The notes: generated by a model from the letters alone, not told the origin. Positions 7,451-17,351 are shown, counted from the stretch's first letter. The stretch: DNA of 64,000 nt from an uncultured Bacteroidota bacterium (GCA_902618245.1 CACMZR010000008.1:31973-95972), one strand, 5' to 3'. Numbers and translations: made by a program.

Positions 7451-7845
7451 AAGAACTCATAGTCTTTTATGATGGGCCATGTATATTGTGTAACTCGATA
7501 ATTCTAAAGTTGTGCAAATGGGATAAAAATGACAATATCAGATTTACCAATCTTGATAGTGACTATGCAAAGTCCTTTTTTAAGAATAATCCAAGTTCAA
7601 TTCTAGATTGCGATTCAATAATTTCTTGGGATAGTGAAAAGCAATATTGTTCAGAAGCAAAAGCTGTATTTAGAGTTTTAAAATATTTGAATGGCTTCTG
7701 GAATTTATTTTTAATTTTTAATCTTCTACCAACGAGTTTATTAAATATAATATATCGATTTATAGCAAAAAATAGGTATAATTGGTTTGGGAAGCACGAT
7801 ATTTGTCCATTACCAGAAAAAAAATATGCTCACAAGTTTTTATGA
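7447..7845 (+). CDS. DCC-family thiol-disulfide oxidoreductase (DUF393)
   Basis: 132-aa member of the DCC (DUF393) family. The diagnostic YDGPCILCN at residues 8-16 holds the CxxC pair expected at the start of a thioredoxin-like fold. The C-terminus has the usual RYNWFGKHDICPLP with a further Cys. Cellular substrate unknown; the family is predicted to act in redox chemistry. It overlaps mutS2 by four bases and ends convergently with the symporter gene 32 bp away; no clear terminator is seen in that gap. Confidence 0.88.
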   Translation: MKELIVFYDGPCILCNSIILKLCKWDKNDNIRFTNLDSDYAKSFFKNNPSSILDCDSIISWDSEKQYCSEAKAVFRVLKYLNGFWNLFLIFNLLPTSLLNIIYRFIAKNRYNWFGKHDICPLPEKKYAHKFL

Positions 7846-7877
7846 CTCTAGATCTTAACGCTCAAGAAAAAATTCAT

Positions 7878-9143
7878 TTAGTCTTTTAACTTACCTATTG
7901 ACTTTCCTACAATCATTGAAACAGCTGCATCTCCAGTTACATTTACAATTGTTCTGCACATATCTAAAGGCCTATCAATTGCAAAAATAAGGGCTAAGCC
8001 AGCTTCAGGAATTCCTGCTTGAGCCAAAACAATGACTAACATAACTATGCCTGCACTTGGTACTGCTGCTGTACCTATTGATGCAAGCGTAGCAGTAAAG
8101 ACAATACCCAGCTGTGCAGAGAGACTAAGATCTAATCCAAAAGCTTGCGCAATAAAAACGGCTGCAACTCCCTGGTAGACTGATGTTCCATCCATATTAA
8201 TTGTTGCACCTATAGGGAGGACAAAACTAGCTACCTCTTTATCTACTCCTAAATTTTCTTCAACACATTCCATAGTTACAGGTAAGGTTGCAGCACTAGA
8301 ACTTGTAGAAAATGCTAGTAACTGTGCTGGAGCAATACCACGGACAAAAAAAGAAATTTTTCGTTTGGTTAAAAGTTGAACAATCAAAACATAAATTATA
8401 ATCATTACAGCAAGGCCTAATAGCAAGGTTATCGCATAGAGTGCTAATGCTTTGAATAATTCTAAGTTTGGGGCTTCCACTACTAATGCTGCCAATAACG
8501 CAAAAACACCATATGGGGCAGAGAGCATTATTAAATCAATTAGCTTTAGAATGATAGAATTGAAGGAGTCAAAAAAATTCTTAACTGGAGCTACTTTTTT
8601 TTCATTTAGAAGAATCATTCCTATACCAAAAAATAATGCGAAAAAGATCACTTGCAACATATTTCTATTATTTGAAGCGGCTAAGAAGATGTTTGACGGT
8701 ACCATATCAACTAGTGCCTGTAATGGACCTAATTCCTGCTGTTTTGCTGCTGCTTTTTGCTTTGCTTGGGTATCGGTTGCATAAGCTTCAACGAGTTCAT
8801 TTCTAGTATCGACACTGATCGATTTTCCTGGTTTGATTACATTAACTAAAATTAAGCCAATAGTCACGGCAGTTAATGTTGTGATTAGGTAGGTAACAAT
8901 AGTTCGACCTCCCATTTTTGATAATTTAGAAATATCTTTTAAATCTGATATTCCTTTTATTAAGGATGCTAAAATAAGTGGTACTGCTATCAGCTTTAAT
9001 AAATTGATAAAAATTGTCCCAAAGGGCTTGATATAATTTGCGATAAATAAGTCCCCGCTTGGAATAAAAGAAAAGCTAATGCCAAACAATACTCCAAGGC
9101 TCATTCCAATTAATATTTTCCAGTGTAAAGCTATTTTTCTCAA
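7878..9143 (-). CDS. Dicarboxylate/amino acid:cation symporter (DAACS family)
   Basis: Inner-membrane Na+ or H+ coupled transporter for glutamate/aspartate or C4-dicarboxylates, 421 aa with about eight membrane segments and re-entrant hairpins. Family signatures are the serine-rich SSSAATLPVT and the cation-site motif NMDGTSVYQG. The start is TTG at 9143: an in-frame stop (that of aroC) lies three codons upstream, the first residues (RKIALHWKILIGM) are the conserved N-terminus, and no ATG is nearer than residue 14. It follows aroC by 6 bp and is therefore probably cotranscribed. The exact substrate cannot be read from the sequence. Confidence 0.92.
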   Translation of the reverse strand: MRKIALHWKILIGMSLGVLFGISFSFIPSGDLFIANYIKPFGTIFINLLKLIAVPLILASLIKGISDLKDISKLSKMGGRTIVTYLITTLTAVTIGLILVNVIKPGKSISVDTRNELVEAYATDTQAKQKAAAKQQELGPLQALVDMVPSNIFLAASNNRNMLQVIFFALFFGIGMILLNEKKVAPVKNFFDSFNSIILKLIDLIMLSAPYGVFALLAALVVEAPNLELFKALALYAITLLLGLAVMIIIYVLIVQLLTKRKISFFVRGIAPAQLLAFSTSSSAATLPVTMECVEENLGVDKEVASFVLPIGATINMDGTSVYQGVAAVFIAQAFGLDLSLSAQLGIVFTATLASIGTAAVPSAGIVMLVIVLAQAGIPEAGLALIFAIDRPLDMCRTIVNVTGDAAVSMIVGKSIGKLKD

Positions 9144-9149
9144 ATTAAA

Positions 9150-10214
9150 TTATATTTTATTTGTTCTCTTAATTAAAGAAAAGTCTGCTAGAACAAGAGC
9201 AGCCATAGCTTCTACAATTGGTACTGCACGTGGTACTACACAAGGGTCGTGTCTACCTCTACCCTGCATTTCAACTTTTTCACCTTTTGAATTTATAGTT
9301 TCTTGATTTTGCATAATGGTTGCTACGGGTTTAAAAGCAACATTAAAATAAATATCCATTCCATTAGATATGCCACCTTGAATCCCACCCGAGTGATTAG
9401 TTTTTGTAGTCCCATCTTCATTAAACAAATCGTTGTGTTCGCTTCCCTTGATTTTTGTTCCACTAAAACCGCTTCCATATTCAAAACCTTTTACTGCGTT
9501 GATTGAAAGCATAGCTTTGCCTAGTTCGGCATGAAGTTTATTAAAGACTGGTTCTCCAAGACCAATTTTTACATTTTTAATAATACAAGTTATAATCCCT
9601 CCGACTGTATCTCCTTCTTTTCTTATTTTTTTGATAAAGTCTTCCATTTTTAAAGCCATCTTTTGGTCTGGACAGCGAACAGGATTTTTTTCTATGAGGG
9701 ATAAATCAACGTTAGATGGGTTTCTGTCAAGTGATAAAGGTCCTACTGCTGAAACATATGCGTTTATCTTAGTAGGAGATAAAAACTGTTTCGCTATAGA
9801 ACCAGCAACTACCCTACTAGCTGTTTCTCTTGCTGAACTTCTTCCTCCTCCCCTATAATCACGTATACCATATTTTTGATCATAAACATAATCTGCATGT
9901 GATGGTCTGTAGGAGTCTTGAATATGGGAATAGTCCTTTGGTTTTTGGTTTGTATTATTTATCGTAAAACCTATAGGTGTGCCCGTTGTTTTACCATCAA
10001 ATACTCCAGAAAGTATTAAAACTTCGTCAGATTCTTTTCGTTGAGTAACAATTGAAGATTGTCCAGGCTTTCGCCTATCTAAGTCTTCTTGGATAGATTC
10101 TAGGTCTAATTCAATTCCTGCAGGACAACCCTCTAAAATTCCTCCTATAGCAGGGCCATGTGATTCACCAAAGGTTGTGAGTTTAAAAAGTGAGCCAAAA
10201 ATGTTACCAGCCAT
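9150..10214 (-). CDS. aroC: Chorismate synthase
   Basis: Final enzyme of the shikimate pathway: converts 5-enolpyruvylshikimate-3-phosphate to chorismate using reduced FMN. 354 aa, normal length. Seen are the N-terminal [11 protein letters not shown], the FMN/substrate loop [14 protein letters not shown] (about residues 125-138) and the C-terminal [24 protein letters not shown] promoter element precedes the ATG by 16 bases. aroK at the end of this window acts two steps earlier in the same pathway, though the two are 50 kb apart. The TTG-started symporter follows directly. Confidence 0.97.
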   Translation of the reverse strand: MAGNIFGSLFKLTTFGESHGPAIGGILEGCPAGIELDLESIQEDLDRRKPGQSSIVTQRKESDEVLILSGVFDGKTTGTPIGFTINNTNQKPKDYSHIQDSYRPSHADYVYDQKYGIRDYRGGGRSSARETASRVVAGSIAKQFLSPTKINAYVSAVGPLSLDRNPSNVDLSLIEKNPVRCPDQKMALKMEDFIKKIRKEGDTVGGIITCIIKNVKIGLGEPVFNKLHAELGKAMLSINAVKGFEYGSGFSGTKIKGSEHNDLFNEDGTTKTNHSGGIQGGISNGMDIYFNVAFKPVATIMQNQETINSKGEKVEMQGRGRHDPCVVPRAVPIVEAMAALVLADFSLIKRTNKI

Positions 10215-10230
10215 ATTACCAAATATGCAA

Positions 10231-10238
10231 CAAAGATA
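10231..10238 (-). promoter_or_regulatory. Candidate -7 promoter element for aroC
   Basis: TATCTTTG on the minus strand fits TAnnTTTG; predicted leader of about 12 nt before the aroC ATG. Confidence 0.5.
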
Positions 10239-10325
10239 AACCTTTATGTGTTATTTAGTATTCAAAAGTGTTATAGGTAATATTTCTATTTGACAAAAAT
10301 CAGTTGAGATAAAACAAATTAACAT

Positions 10326-12014
10326 TTAAGCCCAATTTTTATTTTTACTTGTTCTGCCAATTCCAGGATTAAAACCATTTGTAGGATCAAGTTCCTTATA
10401 GAATTTTTTTAATGACGGTTTTGCTGAATATTCATGGCCAACATTATGTTCTGCCGGATATTCAGCCCCCCTTTTATCGTATAATTTTAAGAGCTTGTTT
10501 TTTAATTTTTCACCATCAATTCCTTTTTTAACAATGTAGTTTTGATGGAGGACATGACAAAATAAATGGCCATAATAAAGTTTCATTTCAAGCATATCAT
10601 CAATATCCTTAGGCAACTTTTCAAACCAATTTTTTTCGTTTCTAGGAAATGCAATGTCTAGTGACATCATCTCCCCATGAGTTTCAGAATTTAGAATATG
10701 ATACCTCCCTATTGCACTTGCAGAAACAAATCTATGTAGGGATGCTTTTTTTGATTCAAAATCATTACATTCAAAAAAATCACCATCATTGTTTTTAAAA
10801 AATTTACTAAAGTAATTTCTTGCCTCATTTATCCCTTCATCTGACATTTCTATAATCCAATGGTGTTCATATAAATCTCTAAATCTATCCATCCTTTTAG
10901 GCAAATGATTAGGGAAAAGTTTACTTAAAAATTGCATTAATCTATCAGAAAAATTGTCAGGTAAAATCTTTAGCTTCTTGGCTATAATATCAACCCTCCT
11001 CTTTAGTTCAAATAATGTTGGCAGAAATGTTGTTCCTAATCTTTCAATAACTAGAAATGTATCCTTACTATACTTTTTTGCTGCATCATAACAGTCTCTA
11101 TGCAAATAATCTCCTAGTGTTGGAAGAGTTTTAAATTTTGAAAGAATATCCCTTCTAATTTTCCAAAACACATCTGGATTGTTTGTTCCGACGTAGAATA
11201 CTTTATTTTCAGTTGGGGAAACATAGGTATCTAGTCTTACAGCAAAAACTGCAATTTTTCCTGCACTGCCAGAAGCTCCATACAAAAGCCGACTGTCAGA
11301 ATTATATCTTGCAGGTGTGCTTTTATCTATCTCTCTTACAATTTCTGAATATTTGTTATCTGATCCCAATTGATCTGTTTCATGAATATCCGATTCATCA
11401 TAATTTTGATTTTGTAGATTATCTAAAATTTCTTCTGGATTTGAACCTAAATTTATTCCTAACTCATTTACCAGCTCTAATTTCCCTGTTTTACTAATTC
11501 TAGCATAGAGCGCCATTTCAGTGTAAGAGGGACCCCTTTGGACTAATGACCCTCCTGCATTATTACAGATTCCCCCTATTATTGAAGCTCCAATAGAAGT
11601 AGATCCAATAATAGAATGGGGTTCTCTTCCATAAGGTTTTAATTTTCTCTCTAACCCATATAGTGTACTTCCAGTCAATCCAACTATCTGACTGCCTTCT
11701 TTTATTATATGAATATCTTTAATACGCATTGTATTTATTATTACAATAGGTCTATCGTAGTCACTTCCAAAAGGAGTAGATCCTCCAGTTAAACCCGTAT
11801 TTGCTGCTTGCATTATGACAATTAAATCACTTTCAACACAAATCTCTAATATCTTCCATATCTGAGTCAATTTGCCAGGTTTCAATACAGCCAACGCGTT
11901 TCCCATGCCATATCTCCAGCCTTTGGTGTGTGGTAATTTATTCCACTCTTTGGTAAGTACAAATTGAACACCTATTAGGTCTTTAAACCTTTCAATAATA
12001 TTAGAGAAATTCAT
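10326..12014 (-). CDS. dld: Quinone-dependent D-lactate dehydrogenase
   Basis: Peripheral-membrane FAD enzyme oxidising D-lactate to pyruvate and passing electrons to quinone. 562 aa, close to the length of E. coli Dld. The FAD-binding domain (residues 1-270) carries MQAANTGLTGGSTPFG, the GREPHSIIGS stretch and GGICNNAGGSLVQRGP, all strongly Dld-like. The membrane-binding and cap regions follow, and the end EYPAEHNVGHEYSAKPSL is also typical. Neighbouring genes for 2-oxoadipate and aminoadipate semialdehyde metabolism raise the possibility of another D-2-hydroxyacid as substrate, but that is inference. Start ATG at 12014. It lies 111 bp upstream of aroC on the same strand; aroC has its own promoter-like element. 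Confidence 0.93.
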   Translation of the reverse strand: MNFSNIIERFKDLIGVQFVLTKEWNKLPHTKGWRYGMGNALAVLKPGKLTQIWKILEICVESDLIVIMQAANTGLTGGSTPFGSDYDRPIVIINTMRIKDIHIIKEGSQIVGLTGSTLYGLERKLKPYGREPHSIIGSTSIGASIIGGICNNAGGSLVQRGPSYTEMALYARISKTGKLELVNELGINLGSNPEEILDNLQNQNYDESDIHETDQLGSDNKYSEIVREIDKSTPARYNSDSRLLYGASGSAGKIAVFAVRLDTYVSPTENKVFYVGTNNPDVFWKIRRDILSKFKTLPTLGDYLHRDCYDAAKKYSKDTFLVIERLGTTFLPTLFELKRRVDIIAKKLKILPDNFSDRLMQFLSKLFPNHLPKRMDRFRDLYEHHWIIEMSDEGINEARNYFSKFFKNNDGDFFECNDFESKKASLHRFVSASAIGRYHILNSETHGEMMSLDIAFPRNEKNWFEKLPKDIDDMLEMKLYYGHLFCHVLHQNYIVKKGIDGEKLKNKLLKLYDKRGAEYPAEHNVGHEYSAKPSLKKFYKELDPTNGFNPGIGRTSKNKNWA

Positions 12015-12107
12015 CTATTTTAAATAAATCATACTTAAGGAGTAAAAATAATGATAAGTTTTCCATTTCCAATCAATTGATTAATTTTACCAATATCAAT
12101 CAGGATC

Positions 12108-13226
12108 ATGAATAAATATTTTTTTTCACTTATTATTATTTTCATATTACTAAACTCTTGTCAAAGTAATAACTCTAATACTTTAAGAATTAAAGGTGAA
12201 ATTGACATTGATAGTCAAACCAGTATTTATCTAATCGTTGCTGATCTAAATAATCAACCTGTAACACTTGATACAATTATTTCAAATAATGGGAAATTTG
12301 AATTAGAAACTGAGATAATTGAACCTAATTTTTACTTTCTCCAGATCGCAGGAGATAATAATACCTTCCCTTTTATAGCTGAAAGTGGGACAGTAAATAT
12401 TTCATTATTTAAAGATAGTTTAGGTCTTTCAAAAGCTAAAGGAACTACCTCAAATGATGATTTTATGCGATATAAGTCAGAAACCAAAAAATACATAGAA
12501 TCATTAAATGGAATTGGCAATGATTTACAACAAGCAATGATCTTAAGGGATAGTTTATTAGCTCAAGATCTTCAAGAACAATATAAAGAGGTACGTGAAC
12601 AAATTCAGGATTATGAACTTGATTTTTTAAAAGCATCTCCAAATTCACTGCTATCAATTTTAATCCTAGAACGTTTCATATCTAGTAAAGTTATTCCAAT
12701 AAATGAAGCAAAAAATCTTTTTGATTCCCTTGAAGAAAGAATTAAAAATACTAGATCTGGTAAATCTGTAAAAAATCAACTTGAGCAAAGCGTTGACTCT
12801 GTAGAAGTTGGGCAAATAGCTCCTCGCTTCGATGGTAATAGCCCTAGTGGTAAACCTTTTGTATTTGAAAATAGTTTAGCCAAGGTGACAATCATAGATT
12901 TTTGGGCAAGCTGGTGTCGACCATGTAGAATCGAAAATCCTAATTTAGTTCAATTATACCATAGAAATAAAGATCGTGGTTTAAATATAGTTGGAGTTTC
13001 TCTCGATAAAGAAAGAAATAAATGGTTAAAAGCAATCGAAGATGACGGTTTGGTTTGGGACCATGTATCAAATCTTATGTTTTGGAATGATCCAATCGCT
13101 AAATTATACAAAGTTTCTGCCATCCCTGCTACATTTGTTCTAGATGAAAATGGAGTAATAGTTGCTAGAAATTTACGTGGTGCAGCGCTATATAAAAAAA
13201 TAGAAGAATTACTTTCCAATATATAA
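12108..13226 (+). CDS. TlpA-like thioredoxin lipoprotein with DUF4369 domain
   Basis: 372-aa envelope lipoprotein. The signal peptide ends in lipobox LNSC (Cys 18). Residues about 25-110 form a DUF4369-type beta domain (LRIKGEID...), followed by a helical linker. A C-terminal thioredoxin/AhpC-TSA fold has the redox motif FWASWCRPC and the cis-Pro loop SAIPATFVLD. Such proteins are taken to reduce disulfides in the periplasm, for example in cytochrome c maturation, but no target is identified here. It is divergent from dld and ends 2 bp from the rhomboid gene on the other strand, with no room for a separate terminator. Confidence 0.93.
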   Translation: MNKYFFSLIIIFILLNSCQSNNSNTLRIKGEIDIDSQTSIYLIVADLNNQPVTLDTIISNNGKFELETEIIEPNFYFLQIAGDNNTFPFIAESGTVNISLFKDSLGLSKAKGTTSNDDFMRYKSETKKYIESLNGIGNDLQQAMILRDSLLAQDLQEQYKEVREQIQDYELDFLKASPNSLLSILILERFISSKVIPINEAKNLFDSLEERIKNTRSGKSVKNQLEQSVDSVEVGQIAPRFDGNSPSGKPFVFENSLAKVTIIDFWASWCRPCRIENPNLVQLYHRNKDRGLNIVGVSLDKERNKWLKAIEDDGLVWDHVSNLMFWNDPIAKLYKVSAIPATFVLDENGVIVARNLRGAALYKKIEELLSNI

Positions 13227-13228
13227 TC

Positions 13229-13882
13229 CTATTTTCGTTTAATGTAAAGTAAAAAGCCTGCAATAAGTGTGGTCGCGCATAAGATGCTTAACATTAATTT
13301 TGAATTGTTTATAACTTCAAAATCATAGAACAATGTTAAAATTACACCTCCTATAGCTCCACCAAAATGAGCAGAATGCCCGATATTATCGTTTTGTGCT
13401 CCTATTCCATAAAGTGTATATAAAATATATCCAATACCAAAAATATATCCTGGAATAGGTATAGGTATAAAGAAAATCATTAATTCAATTGATGGGAAAA
13501 GTAATAATGAACTAAATAAAACACCTGTTACAGCACCACTAGCTCCTACTGCACTGTAATTAGGCTGATTGAAATGAATCATTAAAGTTAAAAGATTTCC
13601 TATTATTAAACTTGCGAAGTATAGTATTAGAAATGAGATTCCACCTAAAGAATACGTTACAAAAGAGACAAAAAAGTATAGTGTAATCATATTAAATATT
13701 AGATGAGTAGTGTTTACATGAAGAAATCCTGAAGTTAGCAACCGATAATATTCTCCTTTTCGAATTTTATCAATTTCGAAACTATAGTTTTCAAAAAATC
13801 TTCTATCCCGAAAACCTACTATACTAGATAAAATATTTATAATTACAATGATTGCTCCAACTAGTGGAAATGTTTCGAGCAT
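13229..13882 (-). CDS. Rhomboid-family intramembrane serine protease
   Basis: 217 aa with about six membrane helices. Catalytic Ser is in GASGAVTGV and catalytic His in HSAHFGGAIGG, forming the rhomboid dyad. The HxxxN-type oxyanion region is HLIFNMITLYFF. Physiological substrates are unknown. It starts 8 bp after the ALDH7 stop on the same strand, so it is probably the last gene of a DUF1338-ALDH-rhomboid operon, although no metabolic link to those genes is evident. Confidence 0.93.
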   Translation of the reverse strand: MLETFPLVGAIIVIINILSSIVGFRDRRFFENYSFEIDKIRKGEYYRLLTSGFLHVNTTHLIFNMITLYFFVSFVTYSLGGISFLILYFASLIIGNLLTLMIHFNQPNYSAVGASGAVTGVLFSSLLLFPSIELMIFFIPIPIPGYIFGIGYILYTLYGIGAQNDNIGHSAHFGGAIGGVILTLFYDFEVINNSKLMLSILCATTLIAGFLLYIKRK

Positions 13883-13890
13883 TTAATTGC

Positions 13891-15423
13891 TTATATTTTG
13901 AAGTTAATACCCTGTGCTAAAGGGACTTGATTGGAAAAATTTATCGTGTTAGTTTGTCTTCTCATGTATACCTTCCAAGCATCAGAACCGCTTTCTCTAC
14001 CACCTCCTGAATCTTTTTCGCCTCCGAAAGCACCACCTATCTCAGCACCAGAAGTTCCTATATTCACATTTGCAATCCCACAGTCACTGCCCCAACTTGA
14101 TAAAAATGTTTCTGTTTCCTTAACATTAAGAGACATTATCGATGATGAAAGCCCTTGTTTAACTTCATTCTGAATTGAGATTGCTTCTTCAATATCACCT
14201 TTATATTTAATTATATATAAAATAGGAGCAAATGTTTCATTATGAACTATTTTAGCCTCGTGATCAATAATTGCAACTGCTGGTTTAACATAGCATTTAC
14301 TACCGTAATCATTTTCAGACAAAACACCTCCCTTGATTAACCAAGTACCCCCTTGATTTTCAATTTTTTTTAAAGCATCAGAATAGATCGACACAGCATT
14401 TTCATCAATCAAAGGGCCAATGTGATTTTTTTCATCAATTGGATTTCCAATTCTCAATTGCTCATAGGATTGTTTTAAAATTTCTGTGAATTTAATGAAT
14501 ATCGATTCATGAACAATTAATCGTCTTGTTGACGTACAACGTTGACCACAAGTACCAACTGCCCCAAAAATACTCGCACGAATCGCAATATCTAAATCCG
14601 CGTTAGGTGTTATTATAATTGCATTATTACCACCTAATTCTAATATGGTTTTACCAAGTCGCGCGCCTACTTTTTTTGATACATTTACTCCCATTTTAGT
14701 AGATCCAGTAGCTGAAACAAGCGATATACGTTGGTCATCTGCTATCCAGCTGCCTACTTCAGCTCCACCATTAACTACACACGAGACTCCTTCGTCAATA
14801 TTATTTTCTTTTAAAACATCTATAATTAAGTTTTGGCATGCAACACTACAAAAAGGTGTTTTTTCACTAGGTTTCCAAATACACACATTACCACATACCC
14901 ATGCTAGGGCCACATTCCAACTCCAAACTGCAACTGGAAAGTTAAATGCAGAAATAATACCTACTAGACCTAAAGGATGATATTGTTCGTATAATCGGTG
15001 TGATTCTCTTTCTGATGTCATTGTAAATCCATATAATTGTCTAGAAAGCCCAAGTGCAAAGTCACATATATCAATCATTTCCTGAACTTCACCCAATCCT
15101 TCTTGAATGGATTTTCCCATTTCCCATGAAACCAAATGTCCTAGACTTAATTTATTTTCACGAAGCTTATTGCCAAATTGTCTTACAAGTTCTCCCCTTT
15201 TAGGAGCAGGAATTTTCCTGAAATTTTTAAAAGCTTTCTCTGCTTTGCCAATAACTATTTCATAATCTTGAATAGAGGTCATTTTTAATTTTCCAAGAAG
15301 ACTTCCGTCAACAGGACTGAAAGAACAAATTTCATCACCTGATCCAAACCACTCAACTCCAACATTACATCCACCCTGAAGAGATTTTATCCTTAGATTT
15401 TCAAGTATTTGTTTAACCTCCAT
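13891..15423 (-). CDS. ALDH7-type aldehyde dehydrogenase (probable aminoadipate-semialdehyde dehydrogenase)
   Basis: 510-aa NAD(P)-dependent aldehyde dehydrogenase. The catalytic Cys lies in GTCGQRCTSTRRLIVHE and the general-base Glu in LELGGNNAI; both are close to the antiquitin/ALDH7 subfamily. That subfamily oxidises 2-aminoadipate 6-semialdehyde (piperideine-6-carboxylate) to 2-aminoadipate in lysine breakdown. The gene directly upstream (2 bp gap) is a DUF1338 protein of the 2-oxoadipate dioxygenase type, which would act one step after transamination, so context supports lysine catabolism. No aminotransferase for the intermediate step is adjacent. Confidence 0.9.
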   Translation of the reverse strand: MEVKQILENLRIKSLQGGCNVGVEWFGSGDEICSFSPVDGSLLGKLKMTSIQDYEIVIGKAEKAFKNFRKIPAPKRGELVRQFGNKLRENKLSLGHLVSWEMGKSIQEGLGEVQEMIDICDFALGLSRQLYGFTMTSERESHRLYEQYHPLGLVGIISAFNFPVAVWSWNVALAWVCGNVCIWKPSEKTPFCSVACQNLIIDVLKENNIDEGVSCVVNGGAEVGSWIADDQRISLVSATGSTKMGVNVSKKVGARLGKTILELGGNNAIIITPNADLDIAIRASIFGAVGTCGQRCTSTRRLIVHESIFIKFTEILKQSYEQLRIGNPIDEKNHIGPLIDENAVSIYSDALKKIENQGGTWLIKGGVLSENDYGSKCYVKPAVAIIDHEAKIVHNETFAPILYIIKYKGDIEEAISIQNEVKQGLSSSIMSLNVKETETFLSSWGSDCGIANVNIGTSGAEIGGAFGGEKDSGGGRESGSDAWKVYMRRQTNTINFSNQVPLAQGINFKI

Positions 15424-15425
15424 AT

Positions 15426-16334
15426 TTATGATTTTTTTATTTGAGAAGTAAATGTACTTTCAAAAATACGATCAGCATTTGACGTTTCGAACCCTTCTCG
15501 ACGATGCTCTCTTTTTAATTTGTTTGATTTTAAATTTCTAAACTCCGGTAATGGGCTTCTTTCAGCAAATTCAACATAACTGCCGGCAATTTTTTTTGTA
15601 TTTCCGTTAGTGAAATTTGCTCTTACCGTATTAGCTACAGAACTACTCTGCCGAAGTAATTGATCCTTGCTAGTTTTTATTATTCCGCCTGATGTATTCA
15701 GTTTTATTCCTATATCGCTCAAAAACTCGTTAAATGACTCAAGTTTATTATAAGGATTTGGAAGATCATGTACGCTTATTGTATAATGATTTAAGTAATA
15801 TCTATTATATATGACCCATGCTGCATACTCACTTTCACTTAACAATTGTTCGTAATCTTTTAATGAAGGAAGATCCCAAAGAGGTGTTTGAAAATATTTT
15901 GCAACAGCTTTATAATCATCTAAATTTAATTTATCAACTGGATCTTGAACAATAGAATCGGTATAAAACCTTATGATATTTTGAACTTTTGGTGAAAGTT
16001 TTTCTACTTTAAGTTCACTAATAAAAATTCGAGGAAGATCTTCTGTAGGAGGAGAATACCAATAAGCATCTAATTTTTTTATAGCAAAATGATAGAAATC
16101 CATACGTTTATAACCGTTTGCCAAAAAAATCTTTTCAAATGACGATATACCTAGATTTGGAACACCCATAGTTCTAAAAGCTATGTGATCGTTAATTATT
16201 TCATTTTGGCTTGAAACCATTCCTCTTTCTATCATAGCACTTGTAATTTTTTTCACATCAGGAACTCGTTTAGCATAAATATTAAAAAGTTCATCTAAAA
16301 TTCTTGTCATCACAGTATCACTAGAAAATTTCAT
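15426..16334 (-). CDS. DUF1338 protein, 2-oxoadipate dioxygenase/decarboxylase-like
   Basis: 302 aa. The DUF1338 family includes Fe(II) enzymes that convert 2-oxoadipate to D-2-hydroxyglutarate in bacterial lysine catabolism. Visible family features are the NDHIAFRTMG motif (metal His about residue 47) with nearby FYHFAIKKLDAYWY, and the FISELKVEKLS strand whose Glu is the likely third metal ligand. The gene is first in a tight cluster with an ALDH7 enzyme, which supports the lysine/aminoadipate assignment. The enzyme assignment by family is good; the exact substrate is inference. ATG at 16334. Confidence 0.85.
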   Translation of the reverse strand: MKFSSDTVMTRILDELFNIYAKRVPDVKKITSAMIERGMVSSQNEIINDHIAFRTMGVPNLGISSFEKIFLANGYKRMDFYHFAIKKLDAYWYSPPTEDLPRIFISELKVEKLSPKVQNIIRFYTDSIVQDPVDKLNLDDYKAVAKYFQTPLWDLPSLKDYEQLLSESEYAAWVIYNRYYLNHYTISVHDLPNPYNKLESFNEFLSDIGIKLNTSGGIIKTSKDQLLRQSSSVANTVRANFTNGNTKKIAGSYVEFAERSPLPEFRNLKSNKLKREHRREGFETSNADRIFESTFTSQIKKS

Positions 16335-16460
16335 ATCAAATAAGGTATATCTTATAAAAGTAAATTACCTAAAGCAATATTCAATAATTTTTAAGAGGAA
16401 TTTAATTCTGAAAAAATTTTACATTAGAAAAATTTTACTGCCCGTAAATATTATAAAGCA

Positions 16461-16468
16461 TAATTTTG
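16461..16468 (+). promoter_or_regulatory. Candidate -7 promoter element for the acyltransferase gene
   Basis: TAATTTTG fits TAnnTTTG and ends 13 bases before the ATG at 16482. The -33 box is not clear. Confidence 0.45.
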
Positions 16469-16481
16469 AAATAAACTTCAG

Positions 16482-17351
16482 ATGGATCGAATAACTTATA
16501 TTATAATTTATCCATATTTATATTTAATATCCCGAATGCCGTTTAATATTCTATATATCTTTTCTGATGTAGCTTGTTTTTTTATTTACAGAATTATCAG
16601 GTATAGAAGAAATATTGTAAGATCAAATCTAATAACTGCTTTTCCCAAGGTTAATATATCTAAGATTAAAGAAATTGAAAAAAAATTCTACTCACATTTT
16701 TGTGATATTTTCTTGGAAATAATCAAATCTATGGCTATGTCTAAAACAGAAATGCTAGAAAGATTTAATGTTCAAAACCTTGAAGTATTGAAATTATTTG
16801 AAAAAGAGAACCGTTCAGTATTTTTACTCTGTGGTCATTATTCTTCCTGGGAATGGATGATGTCATTAGGATATCATATAAAACACAAAGGTTATGGTAT
16901 TTATCGTCCAATAAGAAACCCCTATTTCGATAGACTTATTAATAAAATAAGAAGAGTTCACAACTCTGAAATGATACCTCAAAAAAAAGCTATAGAAATT
17001 ATAAAATCAAAAGAATTGAAAAAAGAACTAGGAGTTTATGGTTTTGCTAGTGACCAATCTCCAAGACCCAAAAGCTCTACATATTGGATAAGTTTTTTAG
17101 GCAAAAAAGTACCAGCATATACTGGTGCAGAACGTCTTTCTCGAGATTTAAATATACCTGTTGTGTACTCAAAAATTAATAGAGTAAAAAGAGGTTATTA
17201 TAATGTTGAATTTAAAATTTTATCAAGGATTCCCATAAAGACAAAGCAAAATGAGATAACAAATACTTATACAAAATGGCTTGAAAAACAAATCTTTGAG
17301 GACCCTACTCAATATTTATGGACTCACAAGAGATTTAAATTTTCTCAATGA
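16482..17351 (+). CDS. LpxL/HtrB-type lysophospholipid acyltransferase
   Basis: 289-aa inner-membrane acyltransferase that would add a secondary acyl chain to lipid A or a related envelope lipid. An N-terminal hydrophobic segment (about residues 5-35) is followed by the HX4E catalytic motif in CGHYSSWEWM (about residues 117-126), a basic substrate loop (YRPIRNPYFDRL) and the SDQSPRPK region. It is of ordinary length. It ends inside the 3' end of glmM: the two convergent genes overlap by 17 bp. The acyl acceptor cannot be determined from sequence. Confidence 0.9.
   Translation: MDRITYIIIYPYLYLISRMPFNILYIFSDVACFFIYRIIRYRRNIVRSNLITAFPKVNISKIKEIEKKFYSHFCDIFLEIIKSMAMSKTEMLERFNVQNLEVLKLFEKENRSVFLLCGHYSSWEWMMSLGYHIKHKGYGIYRPIRNPYFDRLINKIRRVHNSEMIPQKKAIEIIKSKELKKELGVYGFASDQSPRPKSSTYWISFLGKKVPAYTGAERLSRDLNIPVVYSKINRVKRGYYNVEFKILSRIPIKTKQNEITNTYTKWLEKQIFEDPTQYLWTHKRFKFSQ

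Noticed and set aside
8452-8784. 110-aa plus-strand ORF
   Set aside because: Antisense to the symporter gene, with composition that reflects the complement of membrane helices.
11183-11497. 104-aa plus-strand ORF
   Set aside because: Antisense to dld; no start context or domain.
14645-14980. 111-aa plus-strand ORF
   Set aside because: Antisense to the ALDH7 gene; shadow.
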